From Prinia subflava (taxonomy: Eukaryota > Chordata > Aves > Passeriformes > Cisticolidae), in contig NC_086247.1 in NCBI RefSeq assembly GCF_021018805.1, positions 135,759,602 to 135,823,601 on the forward strand: 64,000 bases of DNA, written 5' to 3'. How positions within the stretch are numbered: position 1 is the stretch's first letter; the number at the start of each line of letters is the position of its first letter. A program made the translations under genes and the position numbers. Below, one piece after another: positions 25,004 through 37,690 of the stretch. Under the pieces are notes generated by a model that saw only the letters and a program-made list of their open reading frames with translations, was not told the DNA's origin and did not search any database.

Positions 25004-27879
25004 TTCAGCTGATTTTAATTCCTTGGTCAATGTAGTCAGTGCTGTTTTGTTTCTGCTTAGTCCCTCCTATTTGTTGCTTTGCCAGAGATGAGATGACGTT
25101 AGGAATAATTAAAAATAGAATTTGATTTTGCAATGAGAAAAATAACATTTTAAATATCACCTGGAAATTTTCTATGAAGATCATACAATCCCATTTGTCA
25201 GTACATAACACTAATTTTCCCTTTTATTAGTGCGGTAGGTATATATGTTAGTTACATTTGCTAAGGCACCCGCCCAAGAAAAGAACTAGCACCATAAAAT
25301 ATTGGAGAAAAGAAAAAGAATCAGGTAAATCTAAAACCAAAACCACATCACCATAAAATAAACTAGCATGACCATGCATAGAGAGACCATGCAAGCAGCA
25401 GCCCAACACACCAGCAGTGTAACAGGAGAGCCTGTTACAGCAAACACAAGTAGGAATTAATCATGGACAGCACTTGGTTTGTGGGATATCTTTCCAACAA
25501 AATGATTGAGTCCATTCAGAGAGGAAACTGAAAGCTGTGATGGATGAACACAGAATACACCATTTACTCAAAACTGCTGTTTACGTACTATAGGCGGGTT
25601 TTAGGCAGTAAATTGCTCTTCTGTTCAAAATTGAGGATAGTACTTTAAAATTTGCTCAGGATGTTCAAAATATTTTCTTCCTAAAATAAATTTCAAGTTA
25701 AAATAGTTTTTACACTTCAAGATGGCATTAACAAAGTAGTCATACTCTGACTTACACAGTGCAAAATCAGCAGAACTAACTAAAATAGGAAGACCACTAA
25801 TATGATATATGTGTACAAGTGTCTTTCTAAGGAAAACCCTATTAAAATTCTTCAAATTCCCCTTTAAATTTAACAGTGCACTTAATTGTGACTGGAAAAA
25901 AAATCCATTGACTTCTCATCCACAAAATTCCAGTATATACAAATACAGAAAAGAAATCCCTAGGAAGACCAGTCTGGATTGAATAATCACAACTACACAG
26001 CAGAAAAAGTACATTTATAGAAACCAATATAAAGAAATGAGGTTTTATTATTCTCTGGTTATATTTACCAAAGGGCACCTTTGAAATCCTGCCCACAAGC
26101 TACAAATGCAAACACATATCTGCTAAAGTAAGCATTATAATGTCTGATATAGCTTTCCTTACATTTGTATCATGTCAAGTAAAGATATATTTACTTCATG
26201 ATTCATTTGCTTTTATTAAATTAAAAGTTCAGTGTTAAACATGTCAGAGCATCCTGCTGGTGGTGGATTATATTTGTGATTTCTTCATTTATGATCACAT
26301 AAATGGCCAAAATCCTCCCTCTGCCTGCACAGTTGTGATTTCCATTTGCTCTCAAGTAATATTTTTCAGAAAATAGACCAGGGCATGTTACTCTTATTGC
26401 AAAACATTATTTTCAGAAAAACAAATTACTGTCCAAAGCACTTTCTTTGCCAAAATTCTGCAATGTGATTTCTCACAAAATCCCATTAGCCAATGCAACC
26501 TCTCTAATAAGTAGTCTTTAACAGCTCTCAAACACATGGGGATTTTGTTGTCATTGTTATGATTAGATTTTGCTGTGGTGTGAGTTTTACTCACTGCATC
26601 ACAGACTAAAACAATAGAAAAGTAAAAATAAAGATTTCTCATACTTAGAACGTGTCATTGAAGATAAAAGGTACCTTAAACATGAAGAACCCAAATGGTC
26701 CAGATCTGATGAGAAGTGGTTCATTTCTGTAGTTCTCTTGAAGCAATAAATTTTTAGACAAAGCATGACTGCTGTTAATAGTAATTTACAATCTCCTTAA
26801 ACATTTCTTTTTCTTAAAATTTTTTACTTTTAAATTTTAAAACTGAAATAACTGAACTTCTCTTGCTGCTTCCTTTTTTTCAGAATTGCTGCAGCCATGT
26901 AGAAATATTTCATGTTCTATCTGTGTCCTTTAATCACTTTTTCTTCCTCCTCTATTTGCATTCTCTCTCATCTCCCCTATATCTACTTTATTGTGCTAGC
27001 AAATAAATATTAAATATGTTGTACTCATTTAGGTCTTAACTAGGCATTCAACTCACATAACAAATACTTCTTCTGTGGGCAAATATTAGACAAGGAATAT
27101 GTAATATAGAGTGTTATTTAGCAAAATATATTTAATGAATTCTATCAAGTGAGTGGTATAAATATTGACTTCTCCATGTGGCATGTACAGGAGGAAATCA
27201 CTTAGTGGGTGCTCTTGGTACATATTTTTGGTTACTGGTAGGTTGAGGAGGTGGCTCGCAGAGTGCAGAGTAGGAAGGAACACAAGTGTGTTATCCGGAT
27301 GCAATTTTACCTAAGCAGTACTAATGAGTCATACCTTCAACACTAAGTATCAAAAAGTTACAAGACAAAAAACCCACCCCTATTTAGCAGCTTTCCAATA
27401 GTATGGCAATCCTCCCAACATCAAAACTAGCTATGAACACTGGGAAAAGCAACCACATAGCTGTGCTAATGGGAGTGGTTAGTTAAATTACAGATCCACT
27501 CATTTGTTTCCCTTGTGTTGCAGAGGCCAAACAAATATTCTCTTCTTTCTTGATCCATAATGCAAGCTTCAAAACTCTCTTGTATCCTGCAAATAAAGAG
27601 GAATTCGATGTTACTTGCACGCCTTTAGGATATCCTTGAATATAAATATTAATGCCAAATAACAGCCCCCTTGTCTTTATTTCACTTAGCTCTGATTTGC
27701 TTTCATAGTCAAATTATATTTTTCGTCTTTACTTTTGTTGTAAAATATTTTTGAAATAGTAAACAAACACCAGGCTAGCAGAATTTTAATCAGTGCTAGA
27801 TCCAAGTGCTGTTACCTCTCTACAGCCCAGCCAAGGGCTCCATTATATCACTTAATCACCATTTAAGCCGAGTCGGTGA

Positions 27880-28640
27880 TTTATTCCTGCAGTGCTGGAG
27901 GAAAGGGCAGAAGGAATTCTCCCCGCAGTACCTCCTGCTGGCCACAGGCTGCCCTCCCACAGCTTGCATCACATGTCGGTGAAAGATCGTCTGTGCCACC
28001 AGGCGTGGGTGACTGCAGCCCTAGGGAACCCAGGGCTGGAGATGGTCCGTGTAAAGGCAGGAGGGTCCCAGCTGACAGCAGGGCATGGGCACACTCTGTG
28101 CAGGCACAGCAAATCAAACACGTGGCAGGTGAAGCCATAAACTGAGCTGCTGTGCTGGGGCTCATTGTACATGACTGTCCTACAAGATGCTGAGAACTTT
28201 TGTGCTGGATGCTCCATGTTCCAAGGGATGTCTGTCAGTCCTGGCTAAGGAAAGGCACCTGCCCTTCCCTGCACTGTGTGCTGTGAGGTTTTCCTGCAGG
28301 GAGCTCCTGAGAGCACAGGAACTGCCATTCTGCCTGTCCTTCAGCCTTAGGAACCACCGGCAGCCCCCTGCAGCCATGCAGCCCCTTCCTGCTGCTTTGT
28401 ACAGCCTTCTCTCCCCCACTGCCATCCACCCCAGACTCTCTGCACTCCCCTGCTGCTGCTCCAGCTGTGCCAGCCTCAGCCTTGGCCATGGAGGAAGGAC
28501 CTGAGCACGTCTGTCCTCTGTTGCACAAACACTGCAGAGCAGCACCCAGAGCTGGGGCCCCTCTTGCTGGCTCCCGTCATGTGCCAGCAGCCACTCCTGC
28601 GGACCTTCCCAGGAGACAAGAACTGGTTTTGACCATGCAG
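27880..28640. other. GC-richer block of unknown origin
   Basis: The base composition shifts to GC-rich with many CTG/CAG trinucleotides but few CpGs. Overlapping frames of 80-121 codons occur on both strands, which fits low stop density and not coding. It may be a decayed retroelement or a conserved non-coding or RNA-producing region; I could not tie it to any family. Confidence 0.4.
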
Positions 28641-31600
28641 CTTGGGAACAAGCACCAGGTAACTTTCCAAAGGCTAGTCATAATGAACAAGTTCTGGCCA
28701 AAAATCATACATTCCAACTTTCCCAACTTTCCTTGAACAAGTTACCTTTTCCTTTAAAGGACTTTGGGGCAAACTCAGCAGATCCAACTGAGAATGGATC
28801 AAGTACTCTGGGCGTGAAAAACAAGCCCAAACAGGTCAGTGGAGCATCTCCCAAACAGGAGATGCATCTGTGACTATCTGCCCTCTGAAGACCTGACAGA
28901 GGCAACAAAGAGCCCTCTGGATGCTGTAGCTTTTGGCAGAAAAAGAAGAAATCTATCCTTGTATTTTTCTGAAATTTGACATTGAAGAATGCAGGACATT
29001 GAAACACAAAAGGTAAAAAATAATTTGGTTTTCTGTTTAAAGATTGACTGTGGGGTTTTTTCATCTCTGTTTTGATTCTGAAAATTTTTTACTTACCCCT
29101 TTGGGTACATATGTGATTGTTAGTGTTGTCAGGTTTCCTAGGAGTATTAAAAGATGTAACCTAGGCCTTTCTGCAGTTACAAATAAGCAAGCAAACCTGC
29201 CACAGCTGTGTGCTGTGTTCAGGCCCAGTAGCAAACTGCCCCCACTCTCCACACTGCTTTTCCCGTTCCCATGGGGCACAGAACTAAAATTCACCAAAAT
29301 GACAGTACCTCCATAACTACAGTACTTCCTGCTGTGCCAAAATCCCATTATCTCTGCAGTCATTTTAAAGTACAGGAATATTGAAAACAAAACCAATCTG
29401 GAAAGAGGCACAAGTGCAGCAATAGGTCCCTCCTGAGCTGGAACTTCTGTGTGTCTTTATAAAAATGTTAAATACTGTTGTAATCAGAAACCTACTGCTG
29501 TTGTTGCTCCATGGCTCACTATTGAAGATAATAGCCAGTTAATTTACATCTAAAACTATATTTGTCCTATGGAAAAGAACTTTCCATGAACATTAACAAT
29601 AGCATGTACAGGACAACACCATGTACAGACACACCATATCCTCCATATTAAGGACTGTACAAATCAGCAATGGCAGTCAAAGTAAACTGTAAATGGTGGT
29701 CATGATGCTGTCCTGGCTGTCGTTTAATTATGCCTCAGTTATTGTGTGGTTGATTCTTTCACTCTTTTACCCATATTTTTGAAGGCTTTCTCCTGAAACT
29801 GCACCCCACTCCAGAAAATCTTGGATACACCATCAATCTACATGCCTGTTAATAGAGTGATCTCAACCTAAAAGGAAAGGAATCGGACTGGTCAGTTTAA
29901 ATGTCTAAATTGCCTTTAGCCATCAGCTCTCTCAGCCAGAGAGCTGTAATTACCATGAAACACCCAGGGAGGCACTTACCATTGTTGCTTTCTTTTTGTA
30001 CTAGTCTCTTACATTTGGAGTTATGACAGATTATACTACAGTTACTATGAGTAGTATTTCCCAAGTGAAATGACTCTTCACAAACTATTGTCTTTCCTTC
30101 TGTTTTCATTTTTGCCAGTCAGAGACCAAAACATTTGTTATAAAGAAAAAGAAGCAGCATAAAGATTTATTTTGGAAAGAAGATTTTGTAGCTGAGGAAT
30201 AAGCAAATTGGATCTGACTGTTTTCTGGTTACATTTTGCCTTTTCACAGTAAGTAAAACAAAATGGTGGTTTCTCAGCTATTATGATTTTAGAAATACAG
30301 TATTTAATTAAATCTTTTAATAGCAAAGTGTTGTACCTGTACCCTTTGTGTTTCTTGTAGATCTGAGGTTTGCCAAGTTTCGCTCAATTAAAAAGAGATC
30401 AGTCATTCCAGAACTGAAAGCAGTTTTCTGGAATGTCTCCATAAAAAACAACATTGAACTAACTTAACCGGATGTAAGAACCTCTAAATAGTAAGGCATT
30501 ACAAGTCCATTTTTAATCTTGGTCTTTTAAATTTGGTGCATAAATATACCATTTCATTCCTTTCTCATTTAACTTCAGAGACAGTCTTAAGTACATAACA
30601 CCTCTCAACATTAAATAACACTCACAGTAAAAGGCACTTTAAGAGGAATTTTGGTCTGAAATAGCTTTTCCTACACTCAGTCAGTGCTGAGCACTTGATG
30701 AAGTAAAATACACAGGGATCTTTCCTCAGCATTAATTTCTTTTTAGTTATGATAATGATTTATTGTACCTCTGAGTCCTGATTTGGAGCTCTGTTTCACT
30801 GTCACCTCAGAAGACAATCTGAGGACAATCTACCAGCAACAAAATAGACACACAGGTAGAAGAAAAAATAGTGAGTAAAGGGTGTCTTAGAGAAATCAGA
30901 AAAAACTTGCACTATGCATCCACCTTTTCAGAAAAACCCTAGAGAACTGAGCAAAGCAGGACCATTTTTTTCCTATTCCTGAGAAGATTAAAAAGATTAA
31001 AAAGTGGCCTAAGACATGCTGAGGCTCAGATGCACCAGATTAGACCAATAACCTATGTGCAGGTGAGAAAGAGCAAGACAGCTGTTACACAACACTAAAT
31101 AAATCAAGAGCATTCTTCAGTTACAGAAAAGTAAAGCTGCAGAGGGATGGGTTTCCTCTAAGAAATCAAAAAGATGTGTGATGCCTTATGTGTATTAAGC
31201 TGTAAATCCATAAAGAGATGCAATTGTGAAACAAAACTGAAGGCTCTATAGAGAAGTTCACAAAATACAGTCAGAGTAGATTTGCAAGAAGTCACATAGA
31301 CTACAAAAAGGCTTGAAATGAAGTATAGACCCAAGCAGCCTCTGGGCAAATCCATTATTTTTGTAAGAAGTAAAACAATTCTGCAGAAGTCTGTGGACAA
31401 CAGCTGAAAAGAGGCAAAGATGAGCTAGAAAGAATCAATTGTAGTGGAAATTCTGTGGATTATCACTTTTGTGGATATGAAAAGACTACATATGATTTGC
31501 ATTTGGGTGCCATACACAAGTTATACTATATATACTATCTCAGAAATATTTTTGAAATGAAATTCTAATTATATTGAGTATAAACAAGCAAAGCCCATCT

Positions 31601-34600
31601 CATAGGAGTTGGGCTGTGGAGAATGGGAACTGCAAGCCTAGGCAAGACAAAATGTAGAAAATCTAATATTTGCAGTGGTTTCAAAAATGAAACACTATAT
31701 CTTTTGTAATCCTGGAAATGTCAGATACTAGATGATAATGCAAATTATGAAGAAAAACACATGTCCAGAAAGCAAAAACATAAAGTGAAAGCAGAACCTA
31801 ATGAAATGGAATAGAGAAGTAAAATAGGCGAGGTGGCTTATCTGTATCCTTTTCTTTGAGATGTTGAATGTCACTCATACTGTCAGTGTAACTATACCTA
31901 AGGAGAATTAGCCAGATAATTTATGTGTTGGTGCAAGAGACACAGCGTCAATGGTATGCCAGACAGCTCCATCCTGGGAGCATGTAGCTCAGGAACAGCT
32001 GATAGAAGTCATTCTCCCATCCAAGAGAGAATGCTGACACTGCTTGGGAAGGTATTTAGGATGAATGTAAAGCATAAACTCTAGAAGATGTACATGCCTG
32101 TCTGTTAATAAAGGCTACCATCTCTTTATACCCTCCTGACTGAAATAACTGTGAGGCTGATGTGACTGAGAAATGAAGAATGGAGAAAGATGTGGAAAGT
32201 GTACTACCAAAGATATGAAAACCATCTCACCTGACAAGGAGGACCAAGACCCTGATGGGAGGAAACTCTGTGGAGTTTTGAAGAGCATTCAGCAAATCCA
32301 AGTGGAAAATCCTTCACTTGTTGACACAACATGGGTATGACTAATAGGGCCATTTCAAACAAGCTGATTAAAACATCCTGTCCTATAAATTCTCATCACA
32401 CATCAATACACCTGCTGCAGGTGCCTGTTGAAATCTCCACTGTTGTTTGTCAGGATATCAGCAACCAGAATAAATGGGTAAGCTGTAATCCAGAGAGCCA
32501 TTGCCTACTGCTGACTAAAGGCAAGCTCAGCACTAGGAGGCTGTGGCACTGAAATCAGTGTTTTTGGAAACTGCACCAAAAGCTTAGGTGTAGTAGGGAA
32601 AATACTGCCTTAGGCCATGGAAGAATCACCACAGTGATATGATGTCTTACCTACTGGATGACAGTCATGAAGGAAACTTCTGCGAACAAATACTCCTCTA
32701 ACTGACAAATCAAGAAACTGTCTAACAAGAACTGTAGAGATGAACAAGCTCCAGGACAGACAGACTGATTCTTACAGTGGACATTGAAGGCATAGGAGAA
32801 AACCTCTGGCCTGTGGTAGAGGATATTCAGCAAGCTGATTAGGTGGGCATCTTTAAAAGACGTAATTTATCATTATGTATCAAAGAAAGTCTTATAAATG
32901 AATGACAGGCTGAGGGGACACAGTCTACACAAGCAACAAGTCAATTTTAAGTCCATACAAAATCCCTGTGGCTGTGTGAAGGTGGAAGAGTAATGTGATA
33001 ACAAAGCTCTCTCATCATTAAAATGAGTGAGACACTTTCAGTGTGTGTCTTGAAGAAAATTGAGGAAGCAGAATTGTTTCAAAAGGACAGGTCAGTGTTT
33101 AAGAAGCCGGTGACCCTGGCTTTGTGCTTTTGCTTATGGAGTTAGGAGTTTCCCCAGAAATATCTAACAGAACACTGGAAAGCCTTCTTGCCTTCCAGGG
33201 AAGGTAAGGAACAGATTACAAGTCTGGTGGAGTCTTCTGATTTCTCTTCTGCAGTGTAAAGAAAGTTATAAGGTAAAAGTAAATGCTGTTGAATCAATGA
33301 TCAAGTCTCATAGTAATATAAAGGAAAACCTCAAGACACAAACAGAAGCTTTTTGAAGAGAGAGTCAGTATCCAGGACCATATCTATGAATGACTCTGGA
33401 AGGAGCAGAGTGCCACTGTAGATCTCAAAAACGTGAGAGGAATGGCTGTTCTGGAGACTCATGAGTTGCTTTTCCAAACCAGGGGGTCTTGAAAGACATG
33501 GCCTGAGCCAAAGGTAAAGAGCCAACATTTGTAGATGTACATCTGACCATACCATATCATTTAAGACAACAGCAGCCATCAGAGTTGGAAGAACACGTTT
33601 CCCAGGAAAAAGTCCTACAATCTGTGCCACACAAATGAAGCAGATAACAGCTGGTGACATTTTGTCCAAAAATAAGTTGAAAATAACCCAGAGTTTATAT
33701 CTACATGTATTTATATTGATACGGAATTTTTAAAATCCATACCTCATATTATTTACATATGGATTCTCTCTACATATATACACATCTATGTGTATATATA
33801 CACATTCTGTAGAGAAGCTATTTTTATAAATAATTCTGTTTGTACAGAACTTTAACAAGGATTTGGGGTCCTGATCCAAATCAGATGGACTACTAAGATG
33901 GGGCAACAAAATTGCCACTGAATCCCTGGAATGAGGACAGGGCTGCCTGCATTTGTGCATCTCCCACCAGGATGATTTTGTTTCCTCATCAGTACTTGAC
34001 AGTGTAGAGACATACGTAGATATGTGGTCGAAAGAGAAAGCCAAGTTCACAGCAAATTGACAAAAACATGGACACAATAAGATCATAAAAATACTGGTAA
34101 AGTATGCCCAAGAGAAAGAAAGACCACAAACTGATGCTGGAGACCAACATGCTGAACACAGCCTTTTCATATTATAGTTCTCATTAATTAGAAAATTGTA
34201 TCAAAATTGTTTATAGGTATCAATAAGTATATTTAAGCAGCCACAAGACAGCGTGTTACATATACACAACAGTAAACAGAGGCTCAAAAGGCATAGAGAT
34301 GGTGCCTTATACACACAGACTGCAGTAGGGTGAGATATCCACAGTTTCTGATGGAAAAGGAGGAAAATTAGCAAGATCCTAAATTTACAAATTCCAAAGC
34401 AGAAGAGAGTATCAAGAAGCCAGGGGATGATCAGCTAATATGGGGAGAAGTCTATGCACACAACGACACACCAAGTGAAACCCTGTGGGTGTTCACAAAC
34501 ATTCAAGTGCAGGCTCCACAAGATTGAGACCAAACTGGCATTGGATGAGCACTGTTGAAATACACTTCCTTCTTTTGGAGGGGGAAAGATCTTTGGATGG

Positions 34601-37362
34601 CACTTTAAAGCTTTCAGCCTCCTGCTTTCAAACCATAAGTTAGGGTCACTAGTCACTAGATGAATGACAGAATGGGGGTATTTCTCTTGCCCTTGCAGAT
34701 TTCTCCCCCCACTCTGTGATAGCTTAACTTTCAATAAGAACTAAATTCTTCTCTCTTTCACTAGCATGTAAGAATATGGATTAAGTTGCAAAATTTAATA
34801 CACCCAGTAGATGAAAATGTCAGTGTTCACTTTCATATTTCTTTTTTCTTAGCTGTAAAATAGGGATAGTAAATTTAACAATACAGCTCACATGATTCAT
34901 TAGGCTTCATTAAGATTTCCACAGATTGTATTTTTTAGCTACTGAGTGTTATTATTTTTATCTCTCTCCCTCTGATAAAGGGATTTAGAAGGTTTTTCAG
35001 CATATTTCTTATCGCATTGGCCTTTTTTTTCCTTAAACTCAGACACTCAGGAACTGGTTCTTGAAAGCTCTGCATAACATCTGGGTTGATAAAGCATCTT
35101 GAGACTCCTCTAGGACAGTTCCAAGTGTTTTACACATACACTGCAATTAACATTCTTGGGTTTAAATTACAATACAACCCCAAATCCTATCCCTTCAGCT
35201 GAGAACCACAAATATATTTGGGCAGATAATCTGGAGAGGCCTGCAATTTATTGGTCTAATTTGCTAGAAGCTGTATGTAAGGAACATCGTTAATGTTGTG
35301 AAGGCAAATATTTGAAAGTTAAATACGAGAATTAGAACCAATTCCAGAATAACTTACCTCCTGTTGACTTAACATTAATGTCTAGATACAAAAGTAGGAG
35401 TTTTGCACGAGTCACTTAGAAGTTGCTTTACAGGGCTTGCTCACCTGAATAATTCAGTACCTTCAGGTACCAGCGCAGATTTTTCAATTCTTTGTGAACA
35501 TTTCTGCTTAACTCAACACACACACACCCCATCAATGCCATGACAAGCCCACTGTATGCCCTATAGATACCTCTTCTCAAATAACTGAGTTTATTATTTT
35601 CATGCCAAAATGAACAGATTCATGGAATTTATGCAGTGGAGTTTCCTTTTGTACACAATAATATTCTAGACCTTGTGGACAATTTTAGGGCTTTAAATCA
35701 CCAGAAGAACAACTAACAATTCTTTATGATACCACAAAATGACTGTATTGTGCTCTGGCTGTAAAAAGCTGATGTGAAAATTACAGCTGAGGTTTTACCT
35801 TGGTTGGGGTTCTTTTCTTTTAATTTGTGTTTTCAGGCTAGTCTGAGATGGATTTTCACCATGACATAACAAGCAGTGACAGCGGTTGAAGAGAACATTC
35901 TTTACAATGAAAGTTTATATCCTTCAGTTTTGGCTAATTTTGAACTCAAGGAAGTTCCTTAGCAAAATAAAAATCCCAATAATTTTTAATTGAAACAAGT
36001 TAAAAATATTATATAGAAACATTTTATTAAATATTTTGAACTCTTTTTTTTCCTGCTTTCTTTGCAAATTTTGATCTGGTAAAAAGCCTTTCATAAAGGA
36101 AGCCCTAGCAGGCTACAGGGATAAAAATATTTCCCCTACTCACCAGTTACTCTCTCAGCACTATCAGGCTGCATTATCAGTTACAGCTTCTCTTCCCCTG
36201 CTGTTTTTTAACCCTAAAATTTTCCTGTTACAGAGCACCCAGCGATGCTCTGTGCACCACTCATATTCCCAGTTAAGCTCTACTTCACACGCTTTGGCAG
36301 GTCTTAGATGATATACAGATGCCAGCTTGACCTTCTGTGCATTCTGTACCTGTGGGGGCACTGGGTGGATGGACTGTAAAAAAGTCACAGGGCCCTAGTG
36401 CAGACAAGCTGGTCCACCCTTCCTCCCCAGCCCAGCAGGAGGATCCCGAGCAAGCTCCTTGAAAGCTGTCTTGGTATCCTATTAAAGGCACAAGGAAAGG
36501 GGCAGCAAATATTCAACAATGGCTGTAAAAACACGATCCAAGATGAAAGTTAGAATGTAACATTCAAATCCATATGCCATTTTCTTTTCTCTTCTTTTTA
36601 TTTTTTTTTGGCAGGGGGAGGGTGGAGAGAAATCAAATTGGCCGCATCTGGGTTGCTGAGTAAAAGCACCTTTTTTTTGCATTCTTGAATTTAGAAATTT
36701 TTTTCAAAATGCTGTCTTCCATCCCCAAATTTATAGGGCAAACTAGATACTTCATTTAGATGAGCAGCTTTTGGGCATGAATGACAACAACTGTTCATAT
36801 GGATTTTTATTATGCAGATTAAATACTCTCTAATTACACATAGTGGAATACTTCATAACAGTCTGCTGTGTTATGTCAATAATCCATTAAGATATGAATA
36901 GATGCTTGGTAAAACTTCTGCTGAAAGCAAATGAGCGTTTATAATCTTATTGGAGAAAGCACAACAATCCTATTGACAAGAGCCCGATGGGATTGCAGGG
37001 ATACAGTCTCATGAGCCACACTTGAAATCCATAGAAAGGTCCTGTGATGCTGACAAACTGTAAATTGCAAACTAAAGAAAGCACAGAACTTCCAAAGTAC
37101 ACTTCTTTTTTTCTAGATTAATTTCTCATGTAAGTAGGAGCAACTCCACTAAGCCCTGTGATGCTTTATCTCTCCTTCCCATAAACAGGTTCAGACCTAA
37201 TTTTCAGTGTTTTCTGTCTTCATTACATAATTAACCATACAGTGATAACTTTTGAGATTCCCTCAGTTCAGAACTAGAACAAGGACAGTTTGAGTCAGGA
37301 GATGATTCTGGAAGAGATAAGAAGGTATCAGAAGGCACCCCTACTCTCTTCCACAGTTCCAG
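28641..37362. other. Intergenic, AT-rich to purine-rich, no gene seen
   Basis: From about 30.8 to 34.7 kb the plus strand is purine-rich (many GAA, AGG and AAG words) and carries three consecutive minus-strand frames (33,331-33,669; 33,730-34,170; 34,435-34,734) with no recognised similarity. An AATAAA near 32.11 kb is not linked to any visible gene. The rest is unique AT-rich sequence, with a short inverted repeat at 33,774. Confidence 0.55.
33774..33799. repeat. Perfect inverted repeat, 12-bp arms, 2-bp spacer (TA/CA-rich)
   Basis: ATATATACACAT is followed by CT and then its exact reverse complement ATGTGTATATAT. The arms are alternating purine-pyrimidine, so this is probably a microsatellite-derived cruciform-prone sequence and not a functional site. 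Confidence 0.85.
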
Positions 37363-37690
37363 GGAATCATGGAATGTCCTGAGTTGGAAGTGACCCACAA
37401 GGATCCCTGAAGTTCATCTCCTGGCCCTGCACAGGACACCTCAAGAGTCACACCCTGTGCCTGAGGGCACTGCCCAGCACTTCTGGAGCTCTGTCAGGCT
37501 TGGTGCTGTGACCACTGCCATGGGGAGCTGTTCCAATGCCCAGACACTGTCTGGGTGCAGAACCATATCCTAATATCCAACCTAACCCTCCCCTGACACA
37601 ATTTCATGCTGTTCCCTCAGGTCTTGTCGCTGGTCACCAGAGAGAAGGGATCAGCATTTGCCTTTCTGCTTCTCCTTGTGTCCTCTGTGC
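37363..37690 (-). mobile_element. CR1 LINE 3' fragment, 5'-truncated
   Basis: Read on the plus strand it is the reverse complement of a CR1 3' end. It opens with AATCATGGAATG (the inverted terminal octamer), then GAGTTGGAAGTGACCCACAA, then the CR1 blocks CTGGCCCTGCACAGGACACC, TCTGGAGCTCTGTCAGGCTT, GGTGCTGTGACCACTGCC and CTGGTCACCAGAGAGAAGGG. The match fades after about 37,690, so the 5' part is missing, as in most CR1 copies. It codes for nothing intact. Confidence 0.9.

Larger units (their letters stand above)
23261..27879. other. Intergenic, AT-rich, no gene seen
   Basis: Mostly unique AT-rich sequence. The only items I can name are a CTCF core motif at 24,587 and a possible CR1 end at 24,979. 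No splice-flanked coding exon or RNA gene was recognised on either strand. Confidence 0.6.
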
